Shown here in pieces: positions 13,754-22,006 of a DNA stretch of 64,000 nucleotides. Made by a program: the position numbers and the translations under genes. The stretch covers positions 124,001 through 188,000 of the forward strand of contig NZ_LGKN01000005.1 in the NCBI RefSeq assembly GCF_001306175.1, written 5' to 3'. Numbering within the stretch: the first letter of the stretch is position 1; every line of letters starts with the position of its first letter. The notes under the pieces were generated by a model, which worked only from the letters and a program-made list of their open reading frames with translations, made no database searches and was not told where the DNA came from. This DNA comes from Ardenticatena maritima. GTDB lineage: Bacteria > Chloroflexota > Anaerolineae > Ardenticatenales > Ardenticatenaceae.

Positions 13754-15256
13754 TCACTCGCGATTCGCGTCGAAAATCTTCTGCAAGTCCTGGACCAGGG
13801 CATCAATTTCAGCGTCAACGTCCAGGTCGGGCGTGTTGGACAGCTTATCCCAGAACTGGTTCAAGCGGTCCGATGTTTCCTGATAGCCCGGCACCCAACT
13901 TTCGTGGTTCGGGTTGTCGGCGTAAGCCACGGCTTCACGCACCACGTCCCAGTTGATGTCGGTCTTGTCGGGGAAGTTGGCTTCCTGGTACTGCTGGAAG
14001 AACGAATCCTGCAACGAGAGGCGCGCGGGCATACCACCGTAGATGTTGAGCAGTTCCGGCGCGTGTTCCTTGCTGAGCATGTAGGTGAGCACTTCAAAGG
14101 CTTCGTCCGGCGTCGGGCAGCCCTTCAAGATACCGAAGGTGTCGGCGTGCATCTTCGCCGTAATCTTGCCGTTGTAAGCCGGCGTTGCCGCCAGGTTCCA
14201 GTCGAAGTCGGCTTCACCCAACGCCCACGGCGCCACATACCAGAGGTGAATGTGAATCATCCCCATGTTGCCCGACGAGAAGGGACCACCAGGACCTTGC
14301 AGGAAGTCGGCGCCGCCGTAAGGACCGTTGGGGATGAACCATTCTTTCCACATACCGCCGTAGTACCACTTCCAGGCTTCACGCCAATGTTCCGGCACCT
14401 GGGCGTTGCCGTTTTCATCCACCAACGAACCCGCGCCAAAGAAGGTCCCGATACCGCGGGCGTCGGTCCACTGGTTCATCCACCCAAACTGGACAATGTT
14501 GTCGGGGTCAAAGGCTTCCGACGTCGCGTCTTCACCATTCACATCCACCGTCAATTTCTTGGCCAGTTCGGTGAGCGTTTCAATGTTCCATTCGTGTTCT
14601 TCGCCGTTTTCGTCAATGTAGGGTTCGCCATGGTGCGCCGGCGGATAGGGCAAACCGGCTTCATCGAAGAGGTCTTTGTTATAGATGACAAACGAGGGGT
14701 AAATGGCGAAGGGAATACCCAACTGCCCTTCTTCCTTCACCTGGTAGAACTCGATCATCGCCGGGTCGAAGTCGCTCATGTCGTAGTTGTACTTCTCAAT
14801 GAGCGGCTGCAAGTCCAACCAGGCGCCTTTGAACGAGTCACGCCCGCGAATCCCGACGGGACCGACGATACAGGGCGCGTTCCCCGCGGCAATCTGCGTG
14901 GCCAGCGCGTCATATGCGGCAGCGTTGTCCACGATTTCGAGCACCAGCTCGATTTTGTCCTGGCTTTCGTTGAAGCGCTTGACAAATTCCTCTTGCGGCG
15001 GAATAGCGCCTTCGTCCGTGCCGGCGCCCAGACCCACGAACCAGCGCACTTTCACGCGTTCGCCACCGCTGGATTCTTCCTGCGCCGGTTCTTCCGCCGG
15101 TTCAGCAGTTGGCTCTTCTTGCGCCTGTTCTTCCTGCGCCGGGGCTTCAGCGGCCGGCTCTTCCGTCGCCGGGGTGGATTCCTCACCACCGCCACACGCC
15201 GCTACCCAGAAGAGCATCACAAAGAGCGTCAATGTGAGTAACAGTTTTTTCTTCAT
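13754..15256 (-). CDS. extracellular sugar-binding lipoprotein of ABC transporter
   Basis: A 500-residue family-1 solute-binding protein. The MKKKLLLTLTLFVML signal ends in lipobox VAAC, followed by a Glu/Ala/Pro linker and the family-typical VKVRWFVGLG strand and EFVKRFNESQDKIEL helix. The ATG at 15256 was chosen for its signal peptide and the GGGGGA site upstream. It captures oligosaccharide for the two permeases downstream. A LacI-type operator lies about 125 bp upstream, so it is the first gene of the regulated operon. Confidence 0.92.
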   Translation of the reverse strand: MKKKLLLTLTLFVMLFWVAACGGGEESTPATEEPAAEAPAQEEQAQEEPTAEPAEEPAQEESSGGERVKVRWFVGLGAGTDEGAIPPQEEFVKRFNESQDKIELVLEIVDNAAAYDALATQIAAGNAPCIVGPVGIRGRDSFKGAWLDLQPLIEKYNYDMSDFDPAMIEFYQVKEEGQLGIPFAIYPSFVIYNKDLFDEAGLPYPPAHHGEPYIDENGEEHEWNIETLTELAKKLTVDVNGEDATSEAFDPDNIVQFGWMNQWTDARGIGTFFGAGSLVDENGNAQVPEHWREAWKWYYGGMWKEWFIPNGPYGGADFLQGPGGPFSSGNMGMIHIHLWYVAPWALGEADFDWNLAATPAYNGKITAKMHADTFGILKGCPTPDEAFEVLTYMLSKEHAPELLNIYGGMPARLSLQDSFFQQYQEANFPDKTDINWDVVREAVAYADNPNHESWVPGYQETSDRLNQFWDKLSNTPDLDVDAEIDALVQDLQKIFDANRE

Positions 15257-15379
15257 AAGAACAATCCCCCTTCTTACTTTGCAAGTTGCCAGCAGACAAC
15301 GATTCAACAACGAAATCTTTCCAACAAGCATGCTTCAACACTTTTTGCGTTCCCGTTCTCACCCCCTTTCATGAAAAGA

Positions 15380-15393
15380 TGAAATCGGTTTCA
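15380..15393. promoter_or_regulatory. LacI-family operator before the glucan operon
   Basis: TGAAATCGGTTTCA is a near-palindrome with the central CG step that LacI-family repressors prefer. It lies between the repressor gene and the binding-protein gene and resembles the sites in front of the repressor gene itself. Confidence 0.65.
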
Positions 15394-15443
15394 CTATGAC
15401 CACAAAAAAACTTTCCCTCTTCTTCCACTAACTTCTCTTTCCC

Positions 15444-16466
15444 CTAAATTGTTGCCCCACATGAGGCACGGACAACCAATTCTGTTCCTAACACAACACG
15501 TCGCGGCGGCGAGGAGCCATTTTCGATGATGTCAAGCAGGACCTCAACCGCCCGCGCGCCAAACCGCAAAATCGGCTGGCGAATGGTTGTCAGCGGCGGT
15601 GTTGTAGATTGCGCAATCGGCAAATCGTCGTAACCAACAATGGCGATATCACGCGGCACCTGTTTGCCCACTTCACGAATCGCGCGCAAAGCGCCAACCG
15701 CCATACCATCCGAGGCGACGAAAACGGCGTCCGGTTCGAGGGGAAGCAGTCGGCGCATCGCGTAGTAGCCCCCCATTTCGGTGAAATCGCCTTCCACAAT
15801 CAACTGCTCGTCAACCGGCAAGCCCCGCTCACGCAAGGCTTTGCGATACCCTTCCAGGCGGTCAATCCCCGCCGAGGTGGTCAAAGGCCCTGCAATGGTC
15901 GCGACACGTTTACGCCCTAACTGAAGCAAATGCACCGTCGCTTGATACCCCCCTGCGACGTTATCCACGTCAATGTAGCTCACATTCAAGGGGGCAACCG
16001 GTCGCCCCGCCAGCAAAAAAGGCACTTCGCCATCCATAACCCGCATCAACACTTCATCTTGCAAGTGGGTGGATTGCACGATAATGCCGTCCACTAGGCC
16101 TTTGCGTGTCAGGCGCGGAATCATGCGGCGTTCATCTTCCACGGTGTAAAAGAGGAACAACGAGAGGGTGTAGTCGTGGGCGTTGCATGCCTGCGCAATG
16201 CCTTCGGTCACACGGGCGAAATAGGGATCCGAGAAGAAGGTGTGCACCGTGCGCGGAATCACAAACCCCAAGATACCGGTGCGCTGGGTTGCCAGCGAAC
16301 GCGCGGCAAGGTTGGGCTGATAGCCCGTTTCCTCGATGATTTTCAGCACACGCTGGCGAATCTCGTCGCGCACATAGGGGTGGTTGTTCAAGACGCGCGA
16401 GACGGTTGCAGGTGAGACGCCAGCCTTTTTTGCGATATCCGCAATGCGGAGTGGACGCTTGCTCAT
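15444..16466 (-). CDS. LacI-family transcriptional regulator
   Basis: A 340-residue repressor. Residues 1-55 are the LacI helix-turn-helix and hinge (IADIAKKAGVSPATVSRVLN, then GYQPNLAARSLA). The rest is a periplasmic-binding-protein-like sensor domain (VFVASDGMAVGALRAI; DIAIVGYDDLPIA). The ATG at 16466 gives the normal N-terminus. Its own promoter carries matching operators, so it is probably autorepressed, and it very likely controls the downstream glucan operon with an oligosaccharide or sugar phosphate as inducer. Confidence 0.95.
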   Translation of the reverse strand: MSKRPLRIADIAKKAGVSPATVSRVLNNHPYVRDEIRQRVLKIIEETGYQPNLAARSLATQRTGILGFVIPRTVHTFFSDPYFARVTEGIAQACNAHDYTLSLFLFYTVEDERRMIPRLTRKGLVDGIIVQSTHLQDEVLMRVMDGEVPFLLAGRPVAPLNVSYIDVDNVAGGYQATVHLLQLGRKRVATIAGPLTTSAGIDRLEGYRKALRERGLPVDEQLIVEGDFTEMGGYYAMRRLLPLEPDAVFVASDGMAVGALRAIREVGKQVPRDIAIVGYDDLPIAQSTTPPLTTIRQPILRFGARAVEVLLDIIENGSSPPRRVVLGTELVVRASCGATI

Positions 16467-16501
16467 GAAAGCGTTTCCCTTTATTTGTGAAAGCGTTTTC
16501 A
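16466..16501. promoter_or_regulatory. tandem LacI-type operators over the repressor's transcription start
   Basis: TGAAAGCGTTTTCA at 16488-16501 is a near-perfect palindrome placed just downstream of the -10 box. A weaker copy, TGAAAGCGTTTCCC, overlaps the start codon at 16466-16479. Both match the consensus of the perfect site at 16594. Confidence 0.7.
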
Positions 16502-16513
16502 GCAGGCGCAGCC

Positions 16514-16542
16514 AGTATACAAAATTCACATGCGCTTGTCAA
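16514..16542 (-). promoter_or_regulatory. sigma-70-type promoter of the LacI-family gene
   Basis: Reading leftward, TTGACA (16542-16537), a 17-bp spacer and TATACT (16519-16514) form a near-consensus promoter. Transcription would start near 16507, at the edge of the 16488-16501 operator. Confidence 0.8.
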
Positions 16543-16593
16543 GAGGTTTTTGCCCCAATTTTCAGAAAAATCTCCATTTTGGGGCTGTTTTTG

Positions 16594-16607
16594 CGAAAGC
16601 GCTTTCA
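16594..16607. promoter_or_regulatory. upstream LacI-type operator (perfect palindrome core)
   Basis: CGAAAGCGCTTTCA contains the perfect palindrome GAAAGCGCTTTC. Its centre is 106 bp from the operator at 16488-16501, close to ten helical turns, so DNA looping between the two is possible. Confidence 0.7.
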
Positions 16608-16690
16608 CCACGGGTGTGTGAAAGGAAGACGGTTTGCCTCCATTTGCGCCCTCGCTCTCCCGTGAAGTACAATTCACCAGGGAGGGCGCG

Positions 16691-18067
16691 ATGAAAAACA
16701 TCTCCGAAGAATCAAATCGTGTGTTGTTGCAACGCGCTATTGGCGCCGTGAAAGCAGGCGACCACGAAGAAGCCCAATTCCTGCTGGAATGGCTGCTCAT
16801 GCGCGATATCACCCGCGAGCAACGCGTCCAAACGCTCTATCTCCTTGCCACCATTCAAGCCGACCCCGCACACAAACGTCGCTATCTGCACGAGGCGCTT
16901 GCGCTTGACCCCTGGCACCCCGAAGCACGGCGTGCATTAGCCCAACTGGAAGGGCGGCTCGACCCTGACGATATCATTGACCCGAACCAGCCCACTTCCG
17001 CGGAAAACGCAGCGCCCGCCGCCCACCCTTCGGAAGCGCGGCGGTTCGTCTGTATCCAATGCGGCGGGCAACTGGCGTTCTTGCCCCAAGGCACCAAATT
17101 GCATTGCGCCCACTGCGGTCATACGGTCTCATTGCTCCAAGCCCTGGATGAAGGCGCCGCCGTTGAAGAGCGCGACTTTTTTGTTGACCTTGTCACCCGA
17201 CGCGGACACACATCCGCCACACGCGCCCGCACCTTTACCTGCCACACATGCGGCGCCACCTACCTCTCCGAAACACTCTCGCTCGCCTTCACATGCCCGT
17301 ACTGCCATTCGGCATACGTTGCGGAACAGGAAGAAACGCGCGATATTGTGCCGCCCGAAGGCGTTATCCCCATGCATCTTTCAGCCAACGAGGCCGAGCA
17401 CGCCATTCGCGCCTGGCTGACCGCGCAAAAGATGAAAAGCGTCGCACACGTAGAACCGCCACATGGCGTTTATCTGCCAGTGTGGACGTTCGACATCGGC
17501 GGCGTGCTCATTTACACCTACCGCATCGTGCGCACGCGCAACGATGACGAGATAGGCTTCTGGAATTCAGGATTGGGTGGCCCTACAGAAGAAATTGTGC
17601 GCAGCGAATGGCCTGTTCTGGCGGATGACATTCCCGTCCTTGCGACCCATTCTCTCCCCGCCGACCTCGCCCCCTGTGTCCGCACATTCGATTTTCGCGG
17701 CGTGCAACCGTTCGCATCCGAATATCTGGCGGGTTGGCCGGCTGAAACGTATGCGATTCCACCCGCTGACGCCTCAATTGTCGCACGCAGCGCCACACTC
17801 ACACATGAACGCCAGCGCCTTGAACGCCAGGTGAAAGTTTCCAATACGCTGAGCGCTATCGAAGGCTTCCACGTTGATTCAAGCCGCATGTACGTGGAAG
17901 CCTTCAAACTGGTGCTTGTCCCGTTCTGGCTTTCGCGCTACACCCTGCGCACGCACACGACACCCTTTATGGTGGTGGTCAACGGGCAAAATGGGCGCGT
18001 CTGCGGGCAAACACCGCGCACGTTCGGGAATTGGCGTAAGCGCCTTCGCCGCTGGCTGGGGCTCTAA
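16691..18067 (+). CDS. protein with helical repeats and two zinc ribbons, function unknown
   Basis: A 458-residue soluble protein. Residues 1-95 look like TPR-type helices (AIGAVKAGDHEEAQFLLEWL). Two CxxC...CxxC zinc ribbons follow: C121/C124/C139/C142 and C184/C187/C202/C205. The C-terminal half is mixed alpha/beta with no family I can name. The ATG at 16691 has a GGGAGGG site. It is transcribed away from the LacI-type gene and ends in a clear terminator, so it is a single-gene unit. No enzyme motif is visible. Confidence 0.8.
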   Translation: MKNISEESNRVLLQRAIGAVKAGDHEEAQFLLEWLLMRDITREQRVQTLYLLATIQADPAHKRRYLHEALALDPWHPEARRALAQLEGRLDPDDIIDPNQPTSAENAAPAAHPSEARRFVCIQCGGQLAFLPQGTKLHCAHCGHTVSLLQALDEGAAVEERDFFVDLVTRRGHTSATRARTFTCHTCGATYLSETLSLAFTCPYCHSAYVAEQEETRDIVPPEGVIPMHLSANEAEHAIRAWLTAQKMKSVAHVEPPHGVYLPVWTFDIGGVLIYTYRIVRTRNDDEIGFWNSGLGGPTEEIVRSEWPVLADDIPVLATHSLPADLAPCVRTFDFRGVQPFASEYLAGWPAETYAIPPADASIVARSATLTHERQRLERQVKVSNTLSAIEGFHVDSSRMYVEAFKLVLVPFWLSRYTLRTHTTPFMVVVNGQNGRVCGQTPRTFGNWRKRLRRWLGL

Positions 18068-18087
18068 GAGTACACTCGCCCTTCTCG

Positions 18088-18113
18088 CGCCACCCGCTAC
18101 GGGTGGCGTTTTT
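18088..18113 (+). terminator. rho-independent terminator
   Basis: CGCCACCC and GGGTGGCG form a perfect 8-bp stem around a 5-nt loop followed by TTTTT, 20 bp after the zinc-ribbon gene. Confidence 0.85.
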
Positions 18114-18121
18114 GTGTGCAA

Positions 18122-18161
18122 TGGGTCAGGTGCACTAGTGAAATTGGGTCAGGTGCACCTG
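18122..18161. repeat. direct repeat and palindrome upstream of membrane-protein operon
   Basis: TGGGTCAGGTGCAC occurs at 18122-18135 and again at 18145-18158, 23 bp apart (about two helical turns). The second copy is part of the perfect palindrome CAGGTGCACCTG (18150-18161). It lies about 80-120 bp before the start at 18241 and could be an activator or repressor site. Confidence 0.5.
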
Positions 18162-18240
18162 CACAACAGGGCGTCCACCTGGTATGGTAGAGGCGGATGT
18201 GAGAAAGCAAACACACACGACTCGACACGAGGAGGGTGCC

Positions 18241-18837
18241 ATGTCTACGTTAAGTTCACACAACCCGCTGATTCTCATTCTGGCGCTCGTCACCGCCGCC
18301 GGTGCAGCCGGCGCAGCCTATCTGGCATACGTGGCGATGGGCAAAGAAACGCCCGAAATTCGCAAGCAATTCGGCGCGATTTTCTTCATCACAGGGCTGT
18401 TCTCGCTTGGCGGTTTCGCCCAATTGATTCTGACTGACTGGGCGGGTTTTCCAGCCGGGCACTATTCTGAACTGTTCGGCGTGACGACCGGCTTGTTCTC
18501 GTTCATGCTCATCATCGCCGGCTTCTTGCTCTACAACAACATGTCCCTGACCGCGCTTGCCTGGCCGTCCGCCGTCATTGGTCTCTACCTGCTGCAAGGG
18601 GCGCGCGCCGTCCTCGATTTCGACCTGACGCGCCGTCCCACGGTGACCTTTATCCTCTGGCTGGCGGCTGGTCTTGCCAGTATCGGCATGCTGCCATACG
18701 CTTACGCCAACGAAGAAAACCGCCGCAAACTGGCGTGGCTGGGTGTGATCGTGCTGGTCGTCATGGCTGCGGCTGCCGCCCTGACAGGTGTGCTCGGCTT
18801 CTACGGGCACATTGAAGAAGTGGTCGCCGGACATTAA
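18241..18837 (+). CDS. DUF981-like membrane protein
   Basis: A 198-residue protein with about six predicted transmembrane helices. The pattern of a short Pro/Gly/Tyr motif (GFPAGHYSELFG) after TM2 and the WLAAGLASIGMLPYAYA helix recalls the DUF981 membrane family; this is recognition by eye only. The ATG at 18241 has a GAGGAGG site. It is followed by two further small membrane genes in the same direction. Its role is unknown. Confidence 0.75.
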   Translation: MSTLSSHNPLILILALVTAAGAAGAAYLAYVAMGKETPEIRKQFGAIFFITGLFSLGGFAQLILTDWAGFPAGHYSELFGVTTGLFSFMLIIAGFLLYNNMSLTALAWPSAVIGLYLLQGARAVLDFDLTRRPTVTFILWLAAGLASIGMLPYAYANEENRRKLAWLGVIVLVVMAAAAALTGVLGFYGHIEEVVAGH

Positions 18838-18906
18838 ACGAGAAGGCGTACATCTATGGGGGCGGCTTTCCCACCGCCCCCTTTCTCTGCTGAAAGGGAG
18901 GCCGCC

Positions 18907-19446
18907 ATGGCAACACTCATCAGCGAACGGACGCTCTGGCTCATTGTCCATGGTATCGTGCTGGGGAGCGCGTTCCTACTGGCTTTTTCAGCGGGCTTGT
19001 TAGGGCTGGTCTCCTACGGATGGGATACAACCTGGCTGCACAAAGACCTGCACCGCTTCCTGCACCGTTTACGCCATGGTATCTGGATCACGGCGTTGCT
19101 TTCATGGGTGATTGTCCTGACGGGATCGGGCATTTTGGGACCATGGTATTACGCGGCGCCGCCGCCCGGCGCTGATCTTACGGACTATCCCCGCGCTTAT
19201 CTGCTTTCCTCGCCCGAACTACGCGCCTGGCACACCTTCGGCATGGAATGGAAAGTCAACATTTCCTGGCTCACCCCTGTGCTGACCACCAGCGTGGCTT
19301 TCATCGCGTTTGCCTACGGTCGCCATCTGACGCACGACCGCATATTGCGACGTGTGACGATAGGCTTGTTCACGCTGGCATTTCTGCTGACGGGTATTGC
19401 CGCCATGCTCGGAGTTTTGGTGGCGAAAATCGCACCGTTGAAATAA
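18907..19446 (+). CDS. small integral membrane protein, function unknown
   Basis: A 179-residue protein with four or five transmembrane segments. Several His residues lie near membrane edges (LIVHGIVLG, LHRFLHRLRHGIW, RAWHTFGMEWK), so heme or metal binding is possible but unproven. The ATG at 18907 has a GGGAGG site. It lies between two other small membrane genes. Confidence 0.78.
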   Translation: MATLISERTLWLIVHGIVLGSAFLLAFSAGLLGLVSYGWDTTWLHKDLHRFLHRLRHGIWITALLSWVIVLTGSGILGPWYYAAPPPGADLTDYPRAYLLSSPELRAWHTFGMEWKVNISWLTPVLTTSVAFIAFAYGRHLTHDRILRRVTIGLFTLAFLLTGIAAMLGVLVAKIAPLK

Positions 19447-19456
19447 GGAGGGCGCT

Positions 19457-19795
19457 ATGCCGTCAGAACCATCTTCACGCTACACCAACGGCGGGGCTGC
19501 CGCAGCACTGGTAGCGGCTGCGCTCGCCGTCTGCACATTCGGCGTGCTCACTCTGCTGATGAGCGTTTCCGCCGCATCCTGGCGTGCGTGGCTGAACTGG
19601 CGTATCGGCGCATTTGGCGGCAAGCACATCAGCATGCTTCTGGTGTGGCTCACAGCATGGGGGCTTCTGCATTGGCGCTGGCGGCAACGCACCGTGGCGT
19701 GGCGACCGATTGTGTGGACAATTGCCGCTCTCCTGGCTGGGGCGCTGGCACTGACGTTCCCGCCGCTCCTTCATTTCCTCTCATCAGGCGGCTGA
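19457..19795 (+). CDS. small integral membrane protein, function unknown
   Basis: A 112-residue protein with three transmembrane segments, 10 bp after the previous gene with a GGAGG site. Its last 25 bp overlap the end of the convergent response-regulator gene. No family was recognised. Confidence 0.72.
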   Translation: MPSEPSSRYTNGGAAAALVAAALAVCTFGVLTLLMSVSAASWRAWLNWRIGAFGGKHISMLLVWLTAWGLLHWRWRQRTVAWRPIVWTIAALLAGALALTFPPLLHFLSSGG

Positions 19796-20460
19796 CCGGG
19801 TGAAGGCACCAGTACATCAATGCCATGCCGCACGGCATATGTAGCGGCTTCAATACGATTGGAAAGCCCCAATTTTTGCAAAATGGTGCTCACATGGTTG
19901 CGCACCGTTACCGGGCTGAGCGTCAATATCTCGGCAATCTCGGCGTTACTTTTCCCCTGCGCCACCAACGCCAGCACTTCAAGTTCGCGGTCGCTCAAAT
20001 CACGAAACGCGGCACGCCGCTGCTCTTCTTCGGCTTTCTGCACCTGCGCCACCACCGCCGCCGTCACCTTGGGGTCGAGCACGGCATCACCTTCGGCAAC
20101 AGCACGAATCGCCCGCACCAGATCGTCGGTGTCGAGATGTTTCAGCACATACCCCGCCGCCCCGGCTTTGAGCGCGTCCAACACCAAAGCATCGTCGGCA
20201 TACGAGGTTAGCATGAGCACCTGGCAGGGCATCCCCATGCGCCGAATCTCTGCGCACGCGTCAATCCCCGTTCGGTCAGGCAGGCGAATATCCATGAGCA
20301 CCACATCGGGGCGCAACATGGCACATTGCCGCACGGCATCCGCGGCTGTCGCGGCTTCACCGACCACTTCCATATCGGGCTGGGCGTCCAGCAACGCCCG
20401 CAACCCCACGCGCACGACCGCATGGTCATCCACCAAGAGAATGCGAATCGTCTTGCTCAT
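19771..20460 (-). CDS. NarL/FixJ-family response regulator
   Basis: A 229-residue two-component regulator. The receiver domain has the acidic pair VDDH, the phosphoacceptor Asp in VVLMDIRLP, the Thr in LMLTSYADD and the Lys in YVLKHLD. A LuxR-type helix-turn-helix follows (DLSDRELEVLALVAQGKSNA, then VTVRNHVSTILQKLGL). It shares an ATGA overlap with the upstream histidine kinase gene. Targets are unknown; the convergent membrane operon is a candidate. Confidence 0.95.
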   Translation of the reverse strand: MSKTIRILLVDDHAVVRVGLRALLDAQPDMEVVGEAATAADAVRQCAMLRPDVVLMDIRLPDRTGIDACAEIRRMGMPCQVLMLTSYADDALVLDALKAGAAGYVLKHLDTDDLVRAIRAVAEGDAVLDPKVTAAVVAQVQKAEEEQRRAAFRDLSDRELEVLALVAQGKSNAEIAEILTLSPVTVRNHVSTILQKLGLSNRIEAATYAVRHGIDVLVPSPGQPPDERK

Positions 20461-21881
20461 GAGGCCACCTCGTGTTGCCAGGATTTGGTCTGCTCATGGC
20501 ACAACGGCACGGTCAGCCGCACAGTCGTGCCACGTTGGGGGGCTGTCTCAATCTCCAAATGGCCGCCCAGCAGGCGAGCCCGCTCCTGCATGGTGCGCAA
20601 TCCGTATCCAGGAACCACATCCGCCGGGAACCCCTGACCGTCATCGGCAATTTCAACAAGCACCGTTCCATCTTGTTGGCGCACCTGTACACACACATGG
20701 CGCGCCTCGGCATGGCGTGCGACATTGCTCAACGCCTCATTCACAATCATCAGCAAATGTCCCAATGCCCCGCTTTCCAACACAGCATCGGGCGCAACAT
20801 CAAAAATGGTTTCGACATCCGCCAACGAATGCACGGGAGACTGGCGTACCGCCTCACGCAGCGCCGCCACCAGGTTGCCACCGGTAGGCTGTGGCTTCAG
20901 CAAGCCGATATGGTTGCGAATATCAGTCACAGCGTCATTCAACAAGGTCAAACTCTGCTCCACCAATGCCGCAAGCGAGGCATCATCGTGCACACGTTGC
21001 AAAACAGAACGCAAGAGCAACCCCGCCGCATAAATGGATTGCAACGTGCGGTCGTGCAACTCACGCCCCAAGCGCTCGCGTTCAGCCAACAGCAACTGCT
21101 CTTCTTCCATGCTGGTCAGCCGGCGGTCAAGTTCAATGTTGAACACTTCCACCACGCGATACATGCTGACCAGGAGCACCAATCCCACCAGCGCACGATA
21201 CGCCTCAATAGGAATCGCAGTCCACGCCCACAATTGCTCTTCATTGAAGAAAGGCGTGCGTGGCGCCACCACCCCACCAAACACCGCCAACGCCACAAAC
21301 GCCAAGCCGGCAATGCGCAACATCGCGGAAATTCGCCGCACATCTAATGAAGGCGGAATAAGCATCGCCTGCCGCCGCAAGCCATACGCCGCCAGCAGCG
21401 CACCTGGAACGCCTATGAAAAGCCGTGCGCTCGTTTCGCTCGTGGCAAACCAGGCATCAAAAGTAGCCGCCGCCGCCAAACCGGGCAGAAACACAACCAC
21501 TCCCCAGACGATGACGACGAAGGCGGGCAGAAAACGCAGCCAAAGCCATGGGCGTGCCAGCGGGCGCAAACTTTCAACGCCAAACTGAAACAGCAAGCCA
21601 AAAGCAACGCCCAACACCCCCACATGCACAACTTTCAACAAATCAAGAAATGGTTGCGGCAAATAAGCCGATTGAACCGGCAAGAACACAAAACCCCACT
21701 CGTGCAAACTCAACAGCACACCAAACCCCGCCAACCATCCCAACACACGCGCCAATGCCAGGCGACTGTGTCGGCGCGATTGAATCGCCAGCAAAAGCCC
21801 CAACACAAAAAAGACCTGCCCGGTGATAAAATGCATCAACACCTGGTTAGTGGTGAAGAAGAGCGCCAACGCTTCACGCAT
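20457..21881 (-). CDS. membrane sensor histidine kinase (HisKA_3, NarX/DesK-like)
   Basis: A 474-residue kinase. About seven or eight transmembrane helices fill residues 1-240. A HisKA_3 dimerisation helix follows, with the phosphoaccepting His in RLGRELHDRTLQS, then a HATPase domain (NEALSNVARHAEA; DDGQGFP; GYGLRTMQERA). No large periplasmic domain is present, so sensing is probably within the membrane. It partners the response regulator encoded next, through an ATGA overlap. Confidence 0.93.
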   Translation of the reverse strand: MREALALFFTTNQVLMHFITGQVFFVLGLLLAIQSRRHSRLALARVLGWLAGFGVLLSLHEWGFVFLPVQSAYLPQPFLDLLKVVHVGVLGVAFGLLFQFGVESLRPLARPWLWLRFLPAFVVIVWGVVVFLPGLAAAATFDAWFATSETSARLFIGVPGALLAAYGLRRQAMLIPPSLDVRRISAMLRIAGLAFVALAVFGGVVAPRTPFFNEEQLWAWTAIPIEAYRALVGLVLLVSMYRVVEVFNIELDRRLTSMEEEQLLLAERERLGRELHDRTLQSIYAAGLLLRSVLQRVHDDASLAALVEQSLTLLNDAVTDIRNHIGLLKPQPTGGNLVAALREAVRQSPVHSLADVETIFDVAPDAVLESGALGHLLMIVNEALSNVARHAEARHVCVQVRQQDGTVLVEIADDGQGFPADVVPGYGLRTMQERARLLGGHLEIETAPQRGTTVRLTVPLCHEQTKSWQHEVAS

Positions 21882-21956
21882 ATCCGAACCTCTTTGCGAT
21901 ATTTCGCCTGGCTAAGATAGAGTATGCCCCCAAATCGTCTTTTGCAAAAAAAGAAA

Positions 21957-21983
21957 AAGCGGCACGCTCAGCGTACCGCTTGG
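21957..21983 (-). terminator. terminator after the sugar-transferase gene
   Basis: Leftward, AAGCGGTACGCT pairs with AGCGTGCCGCTT and is followed by TTTTCTTTTTTT. It ends the leftward Nudix/glycosyltransferase gene set. Confidence 0.8.
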
Positions 21984-22006
21984 TCTCATATTCCCGCTCG
22001 TTTTTA

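Noticed and set aside
18122-18158. Short CRISPR or insertion-sequence repeat
   Set aside because: Only two 14-bp copies 23 bp apart, with no further units or transposase; better seen as regulatory. No CRISPR array or transposase was found in the window.
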